Shown here: piece by piece, positions 33,654-41,227 of the stretch
Layout: every line of letters starts with the position of its first letter
Numbering within the stretch: the first letter of the stretch is position 1
Source: an uncultured Collinsella sp.
Lineage (GTDB): Bacteria > Actinomycetota > Coriobacteriia > Coriobacteriales > Coriobacteriaceae
Direction of reading: 5' to 3'
DNA: 54,205 nt
Assembly (NCBI GenBank): GCA_902494715.1
Contig: CABUUJ010000006.1
Location: forward strand, 1-54,205
Translations under genes and position numbers: made by a program
Notes under the pieces: model-generated
Told to the model about the DNA's origin: nothing
The model's database searches: none
What the model saw: only the letters and a program-made list of their open reading frames with translations

Positions 33654-34487
33654 ATGGCAGGCCTGTTCAACATCCTTAAGGTCACCGTCAGCGAGGACAA
33701 GATTTGCGCGCACGTGCTGGTGAACCCCGGCATGCCGCTCATGACCTCGGAGGATATCGAGGCCACGGCGCGCGTGTACTACCTGGTGCCCGCGATTGCC
33801 AAGCATCTGTGCCTGGGCGATTCGGGCCGTGAGTTCCAGGACTGCATGGGCCAGACCGAGCTTTGCCACCTGCTGGAGCACGTGACGGTCGAGCTCATGA
33901 ACGAGACCGGTCTTGCCGGCAGCATCTCGTGCGGTCGCACGCGCGTGAGCGAGCATGATGAGCGTGTCTTTGAGGTCGAGCTTTCGTGTCCCGATGACGC
34001 GTTGGCCATTGGCGCGCTGTCATCGGCGACCTTTATGATGGACTGGGCGTACCTGCACGCTGACCAGCCGGCCCCCGACGTGGAAGGCACGGTCGCGGGC
34101 CTGCGCAACCTGGTGCTGGGCATGCGTGCCGAGGCCGAGGGCAAGGACCCGCACGAGGCCGTTGCCGCTGCGAACGGCGAGGACGTGGCCGAGGATGCGC
34201 CCGAGGGCGACGCTCCTGCCGACGCCGACACTGAGCCCGTTGCCGAGGCGCCTGCTGAGCCCGAGTCTGCGGAGCCCCAAGGCGTTCCGAGCTTTGACGA
34301 CGAGCCGCAGATGCCAATCGATACCGAGGGTGCGGTCGCCGAGAACCACGAGGCCCCCGCGGCCGTCTTTGGTGGTGCGGCAACGGCTCCGTCCGGCTCG
34401 GCGCACGAGGGCAACCTGCCGCTCGTCGATGGCGCCGGCGAGAACCCGGCCGCCACGGTCGCCATGCCTGCTATGCCGCAGGAGTAG
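33654..34487 (+). CDS. Stand-alone cyanophycin-synthetase N-domain-like protein
   Basis: A 277-residue protein. Residues ~1-155 resemble the N-terminal domain of cyanophycin synthetase CphA. Aligning features are VPAIAKHLC, a LCHLLEHVTVELMNETG helix (CphA: GH-x-EHVALELQ), CGRTR (CphA: FGKTR/FGRTR), FEVELSC and a final W. The ATP-grasp and Mur-ligase domains that make cyanophycin are absent, so it cannot be a synthetase. The last ~120 residues are Ala/Glu/Pro-rich and look disordered. It follows the CNNM-type gene by 24 bases. The similarity was judged by eye against remembered family motifs. Confidence 0.55.
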   Translation: MAGLFNILKVTVSEDKICAHVLVNPGMPLMTSEDIEATARVYYLVPAIAKHLCLGDSGREFQDCMGQTELCHLLEHVTVELMNETGLAGSISCGRTRVSEHDERVFEVELSCPDDALAIGALSSATFMMDWAYLHADQPAPDVEGTVAGLRNLVLGMRAEAEGKDPHEAVAAANGEDVAEDAPEGDAPADADTEPVAEAPAEPESAEPQGVPSFDDEPQMPIDTEGAVAENHEAPAAVFGGAATAPSGSAHEGNLPLVDGAGENPAATVAMPAMPQE

Positions 34488-34566
34488 ACTCACTCGCTTA
34501 TCACCATCATGTACCTGCGCTTTTACCGTACGCAGATGAGCGCGACGGCAAGTGTTGCGCTGCGGG

Positions 34567-34572
34567 TATAAT
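34567..34572 (+). promoter_or_regulatory. -10 box (TATAAT) of the YtxH/PRC operon
   Basis: A perfect TATAAT preceded by GGG lies about 52 bases before the YtxH start. No clear -35 is visible. Confidence 0.5.
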
Positions 34573-34623
34573 GGACAGCATTCAAACGGTGGGCATCGAG
34601 GTGCCCGCAGGAGAGGAATGATC

Positions 34624-35013
34624 ATGGGAAAGACTTTCAGCTTTGTCTCCGGTGCGCTCTTTGGTGCTGCCGCCGGCGCTATCATCGGCGTTGCTCTGGC
34701 CCCGCGCTCGGGTGCCGAGACCCGCGCCATGGCCGCCGATATCGCCAATGACGCCTGGGACAACATGCGTGACACCTACGAGCACAGTGCCGAGGAGGCT
34801 CGTGCCGCGGTCAACGACTTTGGTCCGATGGTCGACGCCAAGACCGATGACCTGCGCGCCAAGGTCGACCTGGCCCGCGAGCGCATGGACCAGCTTCGCG
34901 AGCAGCTCAACGATGCCATCTCGGGCGGCAACGTGACGCCCGCTGCCGACGTCGTGGTCGAGAACGTCACCGAGGCCGGCACCGAGGCCACGGAGTCCTC
35001 GACCGAGGCATAA
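34624..35013 (+). CDS. YtxH-domain protein
   Basis: A 129-residue protein. The N-terminal glycine/alanine-rich helix (FVSGALFGAAAGAIIGVALA) followed by PRSGAETR is the YtxH/gas-vesicle-like signature (consensus LFAPKSGxETR). The rest is an amphipathic helix likely to form a coiled coil, then an acidic tail. Such proteins sit at the inner membrane and are linked to envelope stress in Firmicutes; no biochemical role is known. GGAGAGG lies 8 bases before the ATG. The stop overlaps the start of the PRC-barrel gene by one base. Confidence 0.8.
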   Translation: MGKTFSFVSGALFGAAAGAIIGVALAPRSGAETRAMAADIANDAWDNMRDTYEHSAEEARAAVNDFGPMVDAKTDDLRAKVDLARERMDQLREQLNDAISGGNVTPAADVVVENVTEAGTEATESSTEA

Positions 35014-35768
35014 TGCGCGCAGGGGATTTTGTCGGCGTCAAGGTTTATCGTAAGCCTGCCGAAGACAAGCGCACCAAAAAGGACGGCACGCCGCGCAGCC
35101 CTAAAAAGCTCGGCAAGATTCACTTTCCCGTCTTTACCCCGGGCGGCACGCGCGTGGTGGGCTTTATGGTCCGCCAGTCCGATATCGCGGGCATGATCGA
35201 GCGCCCCGACCGCTTTGTGGCACTCGATGCCATCGGTATCTATGAGGGTGCTGTCGCGGTCGACGACGTCAAGGGCACCTACGATGCCGCCGCGGCCAAG
35301 CGCCTCGATATCAACCTGGACGATTGCATCATCTGGGTTGGCATGGACGTGCGCACGGAATCGGGCGATGTCGTGGGCTACTGCTCGGACGTTGAGTTCA
35401 AGCCGCGCTCGGGCATTGTGCAGACGTTCTATGTGACCGCCAGCGCCGCATCGAGCATGTTGGTGGGCGACACGCAGGTGCCACCGACGATGCTGCGCGG
35501 CTACGAGAACGGCGCGATGATTGTCTCGGACGAGGTCAAGACGCTTGGGTATTCGGGCGGCGCGGCCGCCAAGGCTGCCGAGGCCAGTGTCGTGGTGGGC
35601 GATAAGGTCAAGAAGGGCGCCAAGGTGCTCGATGACAAGGGATCGGTCGCCGTGGACAAGGGCAGCCGCGCGCTGGGCAAGCAGCTCGGCAAGACGCGCG
35701 GTATGTTCAAGGCCTTTAAGGACGAATATCAAAAGGCGAGCGGGGGCTCGTCAAAAGCTAGCAAATAG
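35013..35768 (+). CDS. PRC-barrel domain protein
   Basis: A 251-residue protein with PRC-barrel-like beta segments (LGKIHFPVFTPGGTRVVGFMVR near 30-55 and DVVGYCSDVEFKPRSGIV near 125-140). A Lys/Ala/Gly-rich C-terminal tail follows. PRC-barrels are small beta-domains that mediate protein or RNA contacts. Its ATG overlaps the YtxH stop (TAATG), so the two are translated together. The function is not known. A second PRC-barrel occurs in the Mg2+-linked protein at 37565. Confidence 0.7.
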   Translation: MRAGDFVGVKVYRKPAEDKRTKKDGTPRSPKKLGKIHFPVFTPGGTRVVGFMVRQSDIAGMIERPDRFVALDAIGIYEGAVAVDDVKGTYDAAAAKRLDINLDDCIIWVGMDVRTESGDVVGYCSDVEFKPRSGIVQTFYVTASAASSMLVGDTQVPPTMLRGYENGAMIVSDEVKTLGYSGGAAAKAAEASVVVGDKVKKGAKVLDDKGSVAVDKGSRALGKQLGKTRGMFKAFKDEYQKASGGSSKASK

Positions 35769-35789
35769 CGACGTACCAAATGATGGGAG

Positions 35790-35825
35790 GCGAGCCGGAG
35801 ACATGTTGCTCCGGCTCGCTGTGTT
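35790..35825 (+). terminator. Terminator of the YtxH/PRC operon
   Basis: GCGAGCCGGAG (35790-35800) pairs perfectly with CTCCGGCTCGC (35809-35819), followed by TGTGTTT. Confidence 0.7.
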
Positions 35826-35840
35826 TATGGGGGAGGGCAC

Positions 35841-37247
35841 ATGCGCCAAAACGGATCTAACTTAAACGGGCACTCGGGTGCGCGTCCGACGGCGCGCCGC
35901 GACCTGGGGCAGCTGCCCAGCGGTCAGCGTCGACGTCGCCGTAAGCCCGGCGCGATGTACCTCAACCATAGCCGTGGGTTTAGCGATCGCAGCGCGCGCA
36001 TCGGCAACGGGCGCTCGCCGCGTCGACCGTCCCGCCTGCCCTATGCGCTCATCGCCGTGGGTTGCGCGCTCGTGCTGTTTATCGCTGCCGTCGTGGGCTA
36101 CGTCAACCGCAGCGTGGACGTGGAACTCAACGGGCAAAAGACCGCGGTGCGCGTGGGCTCTACGTTGCAGAATCTTATCGACGATCAAAGCCTGACCGAA
36201 ACGTACGACGCCGGCGATCTGCTGGCAGTCGACGACAGCGTGCTCAAGCGCCATGGCGGCGAAAAGCTGTCGGTGAAGGTCGACGGCAAGCGCGTGAAGC
36301 AAGGCAAATGGGATAGTCGCGAGCTTACGGGTGGCGAGAAGGTGACGGTCAAGGACGGCCGCAACGTGTACGAAAAGCACGAGGTCCAGGCCACGACTAT
36401 CGAGCCAAAGCTTAAGGTCGAGGGCACGGGCGCCATTGAGTATGTCAAAACCTGGGGCGTTCAGGGCCGCTCCGAGGTATGGGTCGGCGAGCAGTCGGGC
36501 AAGACGCAGGACCGCGGCGAGGTTGTGCCCGCCACCGACTGCGTGGTCGAGTGCGCAAGCGTAGCGCCCAAGGGCAACGAAAAGTACGTGGCCCTGACAT
36601 TTGACGAGGGTCCGAGCGGCGCGACCAAGCAGATCTTGCAGGTGCTCAAGGAAAAGGGCGTCACGGCGACGTTCTTCCTTTCGGGCGATGCGGCCGAGGC
36701 CTCGCCCGCTACTGCCAAAGCGATTGTCGATGCCGGGTGCGAGGTCGGCTCCAACAGCTACAGCGATGATTCGCTCAAGGGCGAGGATCGTGAGACGGTG
36801 CGCAAGCAGATCACCAAGGGCACCGAAGCAATTAAGTCGGCGACCGGCGTCGAGACGATGTTGCTGCGTGCCCCCTACGCCGCGTTTGACGAGCAAAACT
36901 GGATCGACTCGATGGACCTGGTGTCCGCCGTGGTTTCGTGGAATATCGATTCGGGCGACTGGCTGCTCAACGGCGCTGACGAGCAAGTATCGACCGTGCT
37001 CGACTCGATGACGCCGGGCAATATTGTGCTGCTCACCGATAGTGATGAGTGCGCCGAGCAGACGCTCGAGGCGCTGCCGCAGATTATCGATGGCCTTGTC
37101 GCCGACGGCTACAAGATCGTGACGTTGAGCGATCTGGTCAAGACGGATACATCGCTGAGCAAAAAGCTCACCTCGCTGACGAAGGTCACCATGCCCAAAA
37201 ACGCCGTGTTCCCCCAACTCGCCGAGGATGATGACACCACAGACTAG
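35841..37247 (+). CDS. Polysaccharide deacetylase-fold protein with altered catalytic residues
   Basis: A 468-residue type II membrane protein. A basic cytoplasmic part (1-72) and a helix (~73-93) lead to a ubiquitin-like DUF348/G5-type region (~97-235) and a NodB-homology deacetylase fold (~250-440). The NodB motifs are recognisable but changed. TFDDGP reads TFDEGP (D255, E256). The metal-binding HxxxH reads N305-x3-D309. The LLHD of the last motif reads LLTD (T399). All three positions normally bind metal or act in catalysis, so peptidoglycan or glycan deacetylation is doubtful. The fold assignment is firm. The stop codon lies inside a family 3 repeat. Confidence 0.82.
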   Translation: MRQNGSNLNGHSGARPTARRDLGQLPSGQRRRRRKPGAMYLNHSRGFSDRSARIGNGRSPRRPSRLPYALIAVGCALVLFIAAVVGYVNRSVDVELNGQKTAVRVGSTLQNLIDDQSLTETYDAGDLLAVDDSVLKRHGGEKLSVKVDGKRVKQGKWDSRELTGGEKVTVKDGRNVYEKHEVQATTIEPKLKVEGTGAIEYVKTWGVQGRSEVWVGEQSGKTQDRGEVVPATDCVVECASVAPKGNEKYVALTFDEGPSGATKQILQVLKEKGVTATFFLSGDAAEASPATAKAIVDAGCEVGSNSYSDDSLKGEDRETVRKQITKGTEAIKSATGVETMLLRAPYAAFDEQNWIDSMDLVSAVVSWNIDSGDWLLNGADEQVSTVLDSMTPGNIVLLTDSDECAEQTLEALPQIIDGLVADGYKIVTLSDLVKTDTSLSKKLTSLTKVTMPKNAVFPQLAEDDDTTD

Positions 37248-37274
37248 TCATTTAAGAACGTCCCGAATGGCTAT
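37244..37274. repeat. Palindromic repeat family 3, copy 5 (over a stop codon)
   Basis: CTAGTCATTTAAGAACGTCC followed by a degenerate right arm AATGGCTATG. Its TAG at 37245-37247 is the stop codon of the deacetylase-like gene, so the repeat arose at or over the gene end. Confidence 0.7.
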
Positions 37275-37348
37275 GTCACGGATACGTCAGCGTTTGGTAT
37301 GCCTGCAATGTGCAGCGCATAAATTCGGTGCCGCAGCGCGATGCTGAT

Positions 37349-37356
37349 GCTATAGT
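37349..37356 (+). promoter_or_regulatory. Extended -10 promoter of the Mg2+-linked operon
   Basis: GCTATAGT is preceded by T, giving the extended -10 TGCTATAGT. The predicted start is near 37363, which leaves a ~200-nt untranslated leader. Confidence 0.5.
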
Positions 37357-37371
37357 TACTGCGGTTAATGA

Positions 37372-37541
37372 GGGTCAAGAGAAAGGTTGCAGGTGAAATC
37401 CAAACCTCGACCATACAGTCGATGACCCCATGCAGGTGCTTTTTGCGCATGCACGGGGTGTAAGCGTCGAGCGGCGTACCGCCCGCGCATGCGTATACAT
37501 ATCCAGAAGCCCCCGGACGCCGCACGCGCGGCCGCGTCCGG
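37372..37541 (+). promoter_or_regulatory. Structured leader, candidate riboswitch-like element
   Basis: GGGTCA (37372-37377) pairs with TGACCC (37423-37428) and encloses two hairpins: AGGTT/AACCT (37384-37407) and CGAC/GTCG (37408-37421). Together they make a compact three-way junction. The closing TGACCC overlaps ACCCC (37425-37429), which can pair instead with GGGGT (37455-37459) in a 15-bp hairpin with a TTTTT loop, so the two folds exclude each other. A third hairpin, CCGGACGC/GCGTCCGG (37513-37541), runs into the GGAGG ribosome site at 37540. I do not see the conserved core of the M-box or yybP-ykoY elements. The ligand is unknown; Mg2+ is plausible from the genes it precedes. Confidence 0.5.
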
Positions 37542-37548
37542 AGGAATA

Positions 37549-37581
37549 ATGATGGGGAGCACCATTGAATTATCTGAGTGA
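37549..37581 (+). CDS. Possible upstream open reading frame of 10 codons
   Basis: ATGATG at 37549 starts a ten-codon frame (MMGSTIELSE) ending in TGA at 37579-37581. It has the strong GGAGG site at 37540-37544. It overlaps the TTG start of the next gene in another frame and ends two bases before an in-frame ATG at 37583. It may be a leader peptide that couples or limits translation of the downstream gene. There is no proof of translation. Confidence 0.35.
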   Translation: MMGSTIELSE

Positions 37582-39409
37582 GATGCTCAAATTGCCGGTC
37601 TTGGACGTCGATGGCGAAAAGCTCGGCGTTGTGAACGATTTTGGTATTGCTACCGGCGAAGTTTTTCCACATGTGACGTCGCTCGCGTTCCGCGGGCCTG
37701 GCAAGACGCCGTTTATGATCAGCTGGCGCAAATGGGTCGACCGTATCGACGAGACGGGTGTGCACCTTAAGTCGCCGGCCACCGAAATCCGTTTTTCGTA
37801 CCTGCAACCGACCGAGCTCCTGCTGGCGCGCGACGTGCTCAACAAACAGATCGTCGACACGCAGGGCATGAAGGTCGTGCGCGTCAACGACATCAAGTTT
37901 TCCATGTCGGGCGAAAACCAGCTGCGCCTGCTGGGCGCCGAGGTCGGTGCTCGCGGTCTGCTACGCGCCATCAGCCCCGCGCTCGAGCATATCGTCGAAG
38001 GCTTTATGAAGCACCTGGGCAAGCCGCTCAGTGAGGATATCATCGCTTGGTCCTACATGGACCTGCTCGACCGCTCGACCAAGAACATTCAACTCTCGGT
38101 GTCGCACAAGACGCTCGGCGAGCTGCACCCTGCCGACATCGCCGACATTATCGAGCAGCTCGACCCGCGCCTGCGTGCGCAGGTGTTTGCGCAGCTCGAT
38201 ACTGCCCAGGCCGCCGAGGCCATCTCGGAGTTCGATGACGACGAGCTTATGACCGAGATGCTCGAGGGTCTGTCCGACACCGACGCATCGTCGATGCTGG
38301 CCATGATGGACCCGGACGATGCAGCCGACCTGATCGACGAGCTCGATTACGAGAAGGCCGAGAAGCTCCTGCGCCTGATGGGCGTCAAGGAGGAGAAGGC
38401 GATTCGTAACCTGTTGGGGTATGAGGACAACACCGCCGGCCGCATCATGACCTCGGAGTTTGTCTCCCTGCCCGCCACGGCAACGGTCGGTGACGCCATC
38501 GAGGCGATTCGCGAGCTCGACGAGGACTTCGAGAGCGTCTACTACGTCTATACCGAGGATCCGAGTGGCATGCTCACCGGCGTGCTTTCGCTGCGCACGC
38601 TGATCGTAGCCGACCGCGACGCCACGCTGGGTCAGCTGGCCTATCGCGACCTGGTCTATGTGTCGCCCGACGAGGACCAGGAAGACGTAACGGACGAGAT
38701 GACCAAGTACGACCTGGTTGCCATCCCTGTCTGCGACGAGAACCGCCACATCCTGGGTATCGTGACCTTTGACGACGCCATGGACGTTATCGCCGAGGAG
38801 CACCAGGAGGACCTGCAGATCGCAGGCGTCGGCTCGGGCGATAGCGCGTCGGACGACTCGACGAATGTGCTCAGCTGGTTTGTGCACCGCCAGTATTGGG
38901 TTGTTGTATGGGGCATTGCCTCGTGCATCATGGCAACGGTGCTGGGGACGGCGCTCGGCTCCGCGCATCTGGTGGTGTTCCCCATGTGCGCCATGCCGCT
39001 CGTGCTGTTGGCGGCCTCGCGCATGGTGTCGTTCGTCAAGAACTACTTCCTGGAGTATGACGGTCACGACGACGAGCCCAAGCCGTATCTGGGGTTCTTC
39101 TTCCAGAGCACGGGCATGGGCCTGATTCTGTCGCTCATGACCTATCTGTGCGCCCAGCTGGTGCGCACCGCTGCGTTCCTCGATGCGCCCATGTTTGAGG
39201 AGCAACTCTTTACCGGGTGCTTTAATATCGCTGCTATCATTTGCCTGGTTGGCAATATGAGCGCCGTGATTTACCTGATGGTGCTGTTCTGGCGTGACGA
39301 GCATGACCTCAACACGTCGGGTACCGCCATGAACGTCATCGCCGTCATGATCTCGTGTGTTGCGTACTGCGCTGCTGCGGTGCTGCTCACCATGTCGGTC
39401 ATGGGTTAG
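37565..39409 (+). CDS. PRC-barrel / MgtE-N / CBS membrane protein without a recognisable MgtE pore
   Basis: A 614-residue protein. Two PRC-barrel halves (LKLPVLDVDGEKLGVV; VDTQGMKVVRVNDI) occupy ~1-110. An MgtE N-domain (~180-290) has the helical LHPADIADIIEQL and MDPDDAADLIDEL repeats. Two CBS domains (~300-425) follow, with TAGRIMTSEFVSLP. Five membrane helices (~435-612) end the protein. The N and CBS domains are the Mg2+-sensing plug of MgtE. The membrane part lacks the GNAGTQ-like motif and pore Asp of MgtE as I know it. The transport step is probably done by the Nramp-related gene 8 bases downstream. The start is TTG with GGGGAG upstream; ATG 37583 is an alternative. Confidence 0.8.
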   Translation: MNYLSEMLKLPVLDVDGEKLGVVNDFGIATGEVFPHVTSLAFRGPGKTPFMISWRKWVDRIDETGVHLKSPATEIRFSYLQPTELLLARDVLNKQIVDTQGMKVVRVNDIKFSMSGENQLRLLGAEVGARGLLRAISPALEHIVEGFMKHLGKPLSEDIIAWSYMDLLDRSTKNIQLSVSHKTLGELHPADIADIIEQLDPRLRAQVFAQLDTAQAAEAISEFDDDELMTEMLEGLSDTDASSMLAMMDPDDAADLIDELDYEKAEKLLRLMGVKEEKAIRNLLGYEDNTAGRIMTSEFVSLPATATVGDAIEAIRELDEDFESVYYVYTEDPSGMLTGVLSLRTLIVADRDATLGQLAYRDLVYVSPDEDQEDVTDEMTKYDLVAIPVCDENRHILGIVTFDDAMDVIAEEHQEDLQIAGVGSGDSASDDSTNVLSWFVHRQYWVVVWGIASCIMATVLGTALGSAHLVVFPMCAMPLVLLAASRMVSFVKNYFLEYDGHDDEPKPYLGFFFQSTGMGLILSLMTYLCAQLVRTAAFLDAPMFEEQLFTGCFNIAAIICLVGNMSAVIYLMVLFWRDEHDLNTSGTAMNVIAVMISCVAYCAAAVLLTMSVMG

Positions 39410-39417
39410 GTGGTCGC

Positions 39418-40680
39418 GTGCAAAATACCAAGCAAAAGTCGGGTACCAAGCAAAAGTTGACCATCGCGGCCATCTTTGGCGCTATGGGTCCCGGTCTGCT
39501 GGCGGCGCTTTCGGGCAATGACGCCGGCGGCATTGCAACGTATTCCAGCGCGGGCGCCAGCTATGGCTACAAGATGCTCTGGATGCTTCCCGTCATGACT
39601 GTGCTGCTCATCGTGACGCAGGAGACCGCGGCGCGCTGCGGCTGCGTCACGGGCAAGGGCCTGGCATCGCTCATTCGCGAGCGCTTTGGCGTGCGCAAGA
39701 GTGTACTTGCTATGGCGGCGCTGTTGATCGCCAACACGGCTGTGACCATTTCGGAGTTTGCGGGCATCGCCAGCGGCCTTGCTCTTTTTGGTGTGCCGGC
39801 GAGCATCTCGGTGCCGTTGGTGGCGCTGCTGGTGTGGATGCTTACCATGTCGGGTAGTTTCCAGCGCATCGAGAAGATTCTGCTGCTGGTGAGCTGCGTG
39901 TTCGTGACCTATATTGTCGCCGCGTTTATGGCCGGCCCCAACTGGGGTGAGGTCGCGGTCGACTTGGTCGTGCCTAACATTCAAAATGACCCCAGCTACG
40001 TGTCGCTCGTGGTCGCAACGATCGGTACCACCATCGCGCCGTGGATGATCTTCTTGGCGCAGAACAACGTGGTCGATAAGAACGCGGGCGAGGACGATAT
40101 CGTGCTGCAGCGCATCGATACCGTGAGCGGCTCGCTTGCCGCCGATGTCATTGCCGGCTTTATTATCATCACGACCGGTACGGTGTTGTTCCCGGCGGGT
40201 ATTCAGATTAGCGATGCTGCCGATGCCGCCCGCGCGCTGGAGCCTATTGCGGGTCAGTGGTCCACGGTACTGTTTGCCTCGGGCCTGGTCGCGGCGAGCT
40301 TCTTGGCTGCCTGCGTGCTGCCGGGCGTTACGTCGAGCGCTATCTGCGAGGCATTTGGCTGGGAGCGCGGTGCCGACCGCAGCTGGGACGAGGCCCCGGT
40401 CTATCGCGGCATCATTACGGCCATCATCGGTATCTCTGCCGTGCTGGTACTTATGCCCGGCGTCGATCTGTTCCAGATTATGATGACCTCGCAGGTCATC
40501 AATGGCGTGCTGCTGCCCGTGGTTCTGGTGTTCCAGGTGGTTATCGCCGCCGACCGTCACATTATGGGTGCCAACCGCAACGGCCGCGTGTGGAACGTGC
40601 TCACTTGGGCGACTATCGCCGTGATTACGGTGCTGACAGTCGTTATGTTTGTGCTGCAAGCGATGGGCTACAGCGCTTAG
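39418..40680 (+). CDS. Nramp-related transporter, likely Mg2+ (NRMT type)
   Basis: A 420-residue membrane protein of the SLC11/Nramp fold with about eleven helices. The helix 1 motif DPGN reads DAGG here (D35-G38). The helix 6 metal-binding MPH reads A207-P208-W209. These changes match the NRMT branch, in which loss of the Asn and Met ligands goes with transport of Mg2+ instead of Mn2+ or Fe2+; a protein from the related Eggerthella lenta has been shown to move Mg2+. The gene follows the MgtE-N/CBS protein in one operon. The GTG at 39418 has TTAGGTGG upstream. A strong terminator follows. Confidence 0.82.
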   Translation: MQNTKQKSGTKQKLTIAAIFGAMGPGLLAALSGNDAGGIATYSSAGASYGYKMLWMLPVMTVLLIVTQETAARCGCVTGKGLASLIRERFGVRKSVLAMAALLIANTAVTISEFAGIASGLALFGVPASISVPLVALLVWMLTMSGSFQRIEKILLLVSCVFVTYIVAAFMAGPNWGEVAVDLVVPNIQNDPSYVSLVVATIGTTIAPWMIFLAQNNVVDKNAGEDDIVLQRIDTVSGSLAADVIAGFIIITTGTVLFPAGIQISDAADAARALEPIAGQWSTVLFASGLVAASFLAACVLPGVTSSAICEAFGWERGADRSWDEAPVYRGIITAIIGISAVLVLMPGVDLFQIMMTSQVINGVLLPVVLVFQVVIAADRHIMGANRNGRVWNVLTWATIAVITVLTVVMFVLQAMGYSA

Positions 40681-40697
40681 CGCCTCTTTTGGACTCC

Positions 40698-40734
40698 AAA
40701 CAGGCCGCCGCCATGGGCTGCGGCCTGTTTTTTG
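40698..40734 (+). terminator. Terminator of the Mg2+-linked operon
   Basis: AAACAGGCCGC (40698-40708) pairs with GCGGCCTGTTT (40720-40730), followed by TTTG after a T-rich arm. Confidence 0.85.
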
Positions 40735-40764
40735 TCTGCTATAGGGTGTTAGTTATATAGCAAT

Positions 40765-40990
40765 GGACAAAAAATGCCAAATATGAGTACTGTTGCTAAG
40801 TGAATAGCATTTACATCTGAATAGATAATGAACATAACCATTAGTATGTTCACTAAAATTGGCTTCAATACGCCTTAAACCAGTCAGGTTGGCTGCTTTA
40901 GGGGGTTGTAGGGGTCGCTCGGACGTCATTTTGGGTGGTTTTGCCTGCTACTAAAATGGTAACAGTACTCATATTTGCCCTTTTTTGCCC
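40765..40990. mobile_element. 226-bp element with 30-base terminal inverted repeats (MITE-like)
   Basis: The ends (40765-40794 and 40961-40990) are inverted copies matching at 27 of 30 bases and share AAATATGAGTACTGTT. The interior has an AT-rich half and no gene. The size and shape fit a non-autonomous miniature transposable element, but no clear target-site duplication is seen. It fills much of the 547-base gap after the Nramp-related gene. Confidence 0.55.
40829..40852. promoter_or_regulatory. Operator-like dyad inside the inverted-repeat element
   Basis: TGAACATA (40829-40836) and TATGTTCA (40845-40852) form a perfect 8-bp dyad with an 8-base centre in AT-rich DNA. No gene starts nearby, so its meaning is unclear. 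Confidence 0.35.
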
Positions 40991-41169
40991 ACAGCCTCTT
41001 GGAGCCGGCTCGAAAAGAGTGATTTTGGGTTGTTTGCTGCGGGCGTGGGGCTTGGAAACAACGCTCGGGGTGGCGAGGCGCCCAGAATTCGGTAGCAAGG
41101 AGGGCGTTCCTCGGCTGTGTCAGGAGTGTCCCTAGGTGCCGGCACATAAGGAACGTCCCTAACTGCCGG

Positions 41170-41199
41170 AGGGGGCGTCTGCCGTGGCAGGCGCCCCCT
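41170..41199. terminator. Hairpin after the acyltransferase gene
   Basis: GGGGGCGTCTGCC and GGCAGGCGCCCCC form a 13-bp stem with one mismatch and a GT loop. It lies just past the end of the minus-strand acyltransferase gene. Confidence 0.6.
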
Positions 41200-41227
41200 T
41201 CCGGATGTGGGAAGTTTGTGCTGTGGG

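Noticed and set aside
40898..41147. Short minus-strand frames in the gap after the Nramp-related gene
   Set aside because: They overlap the inverted-repeat element, lack ribosome sites and resemble no family.
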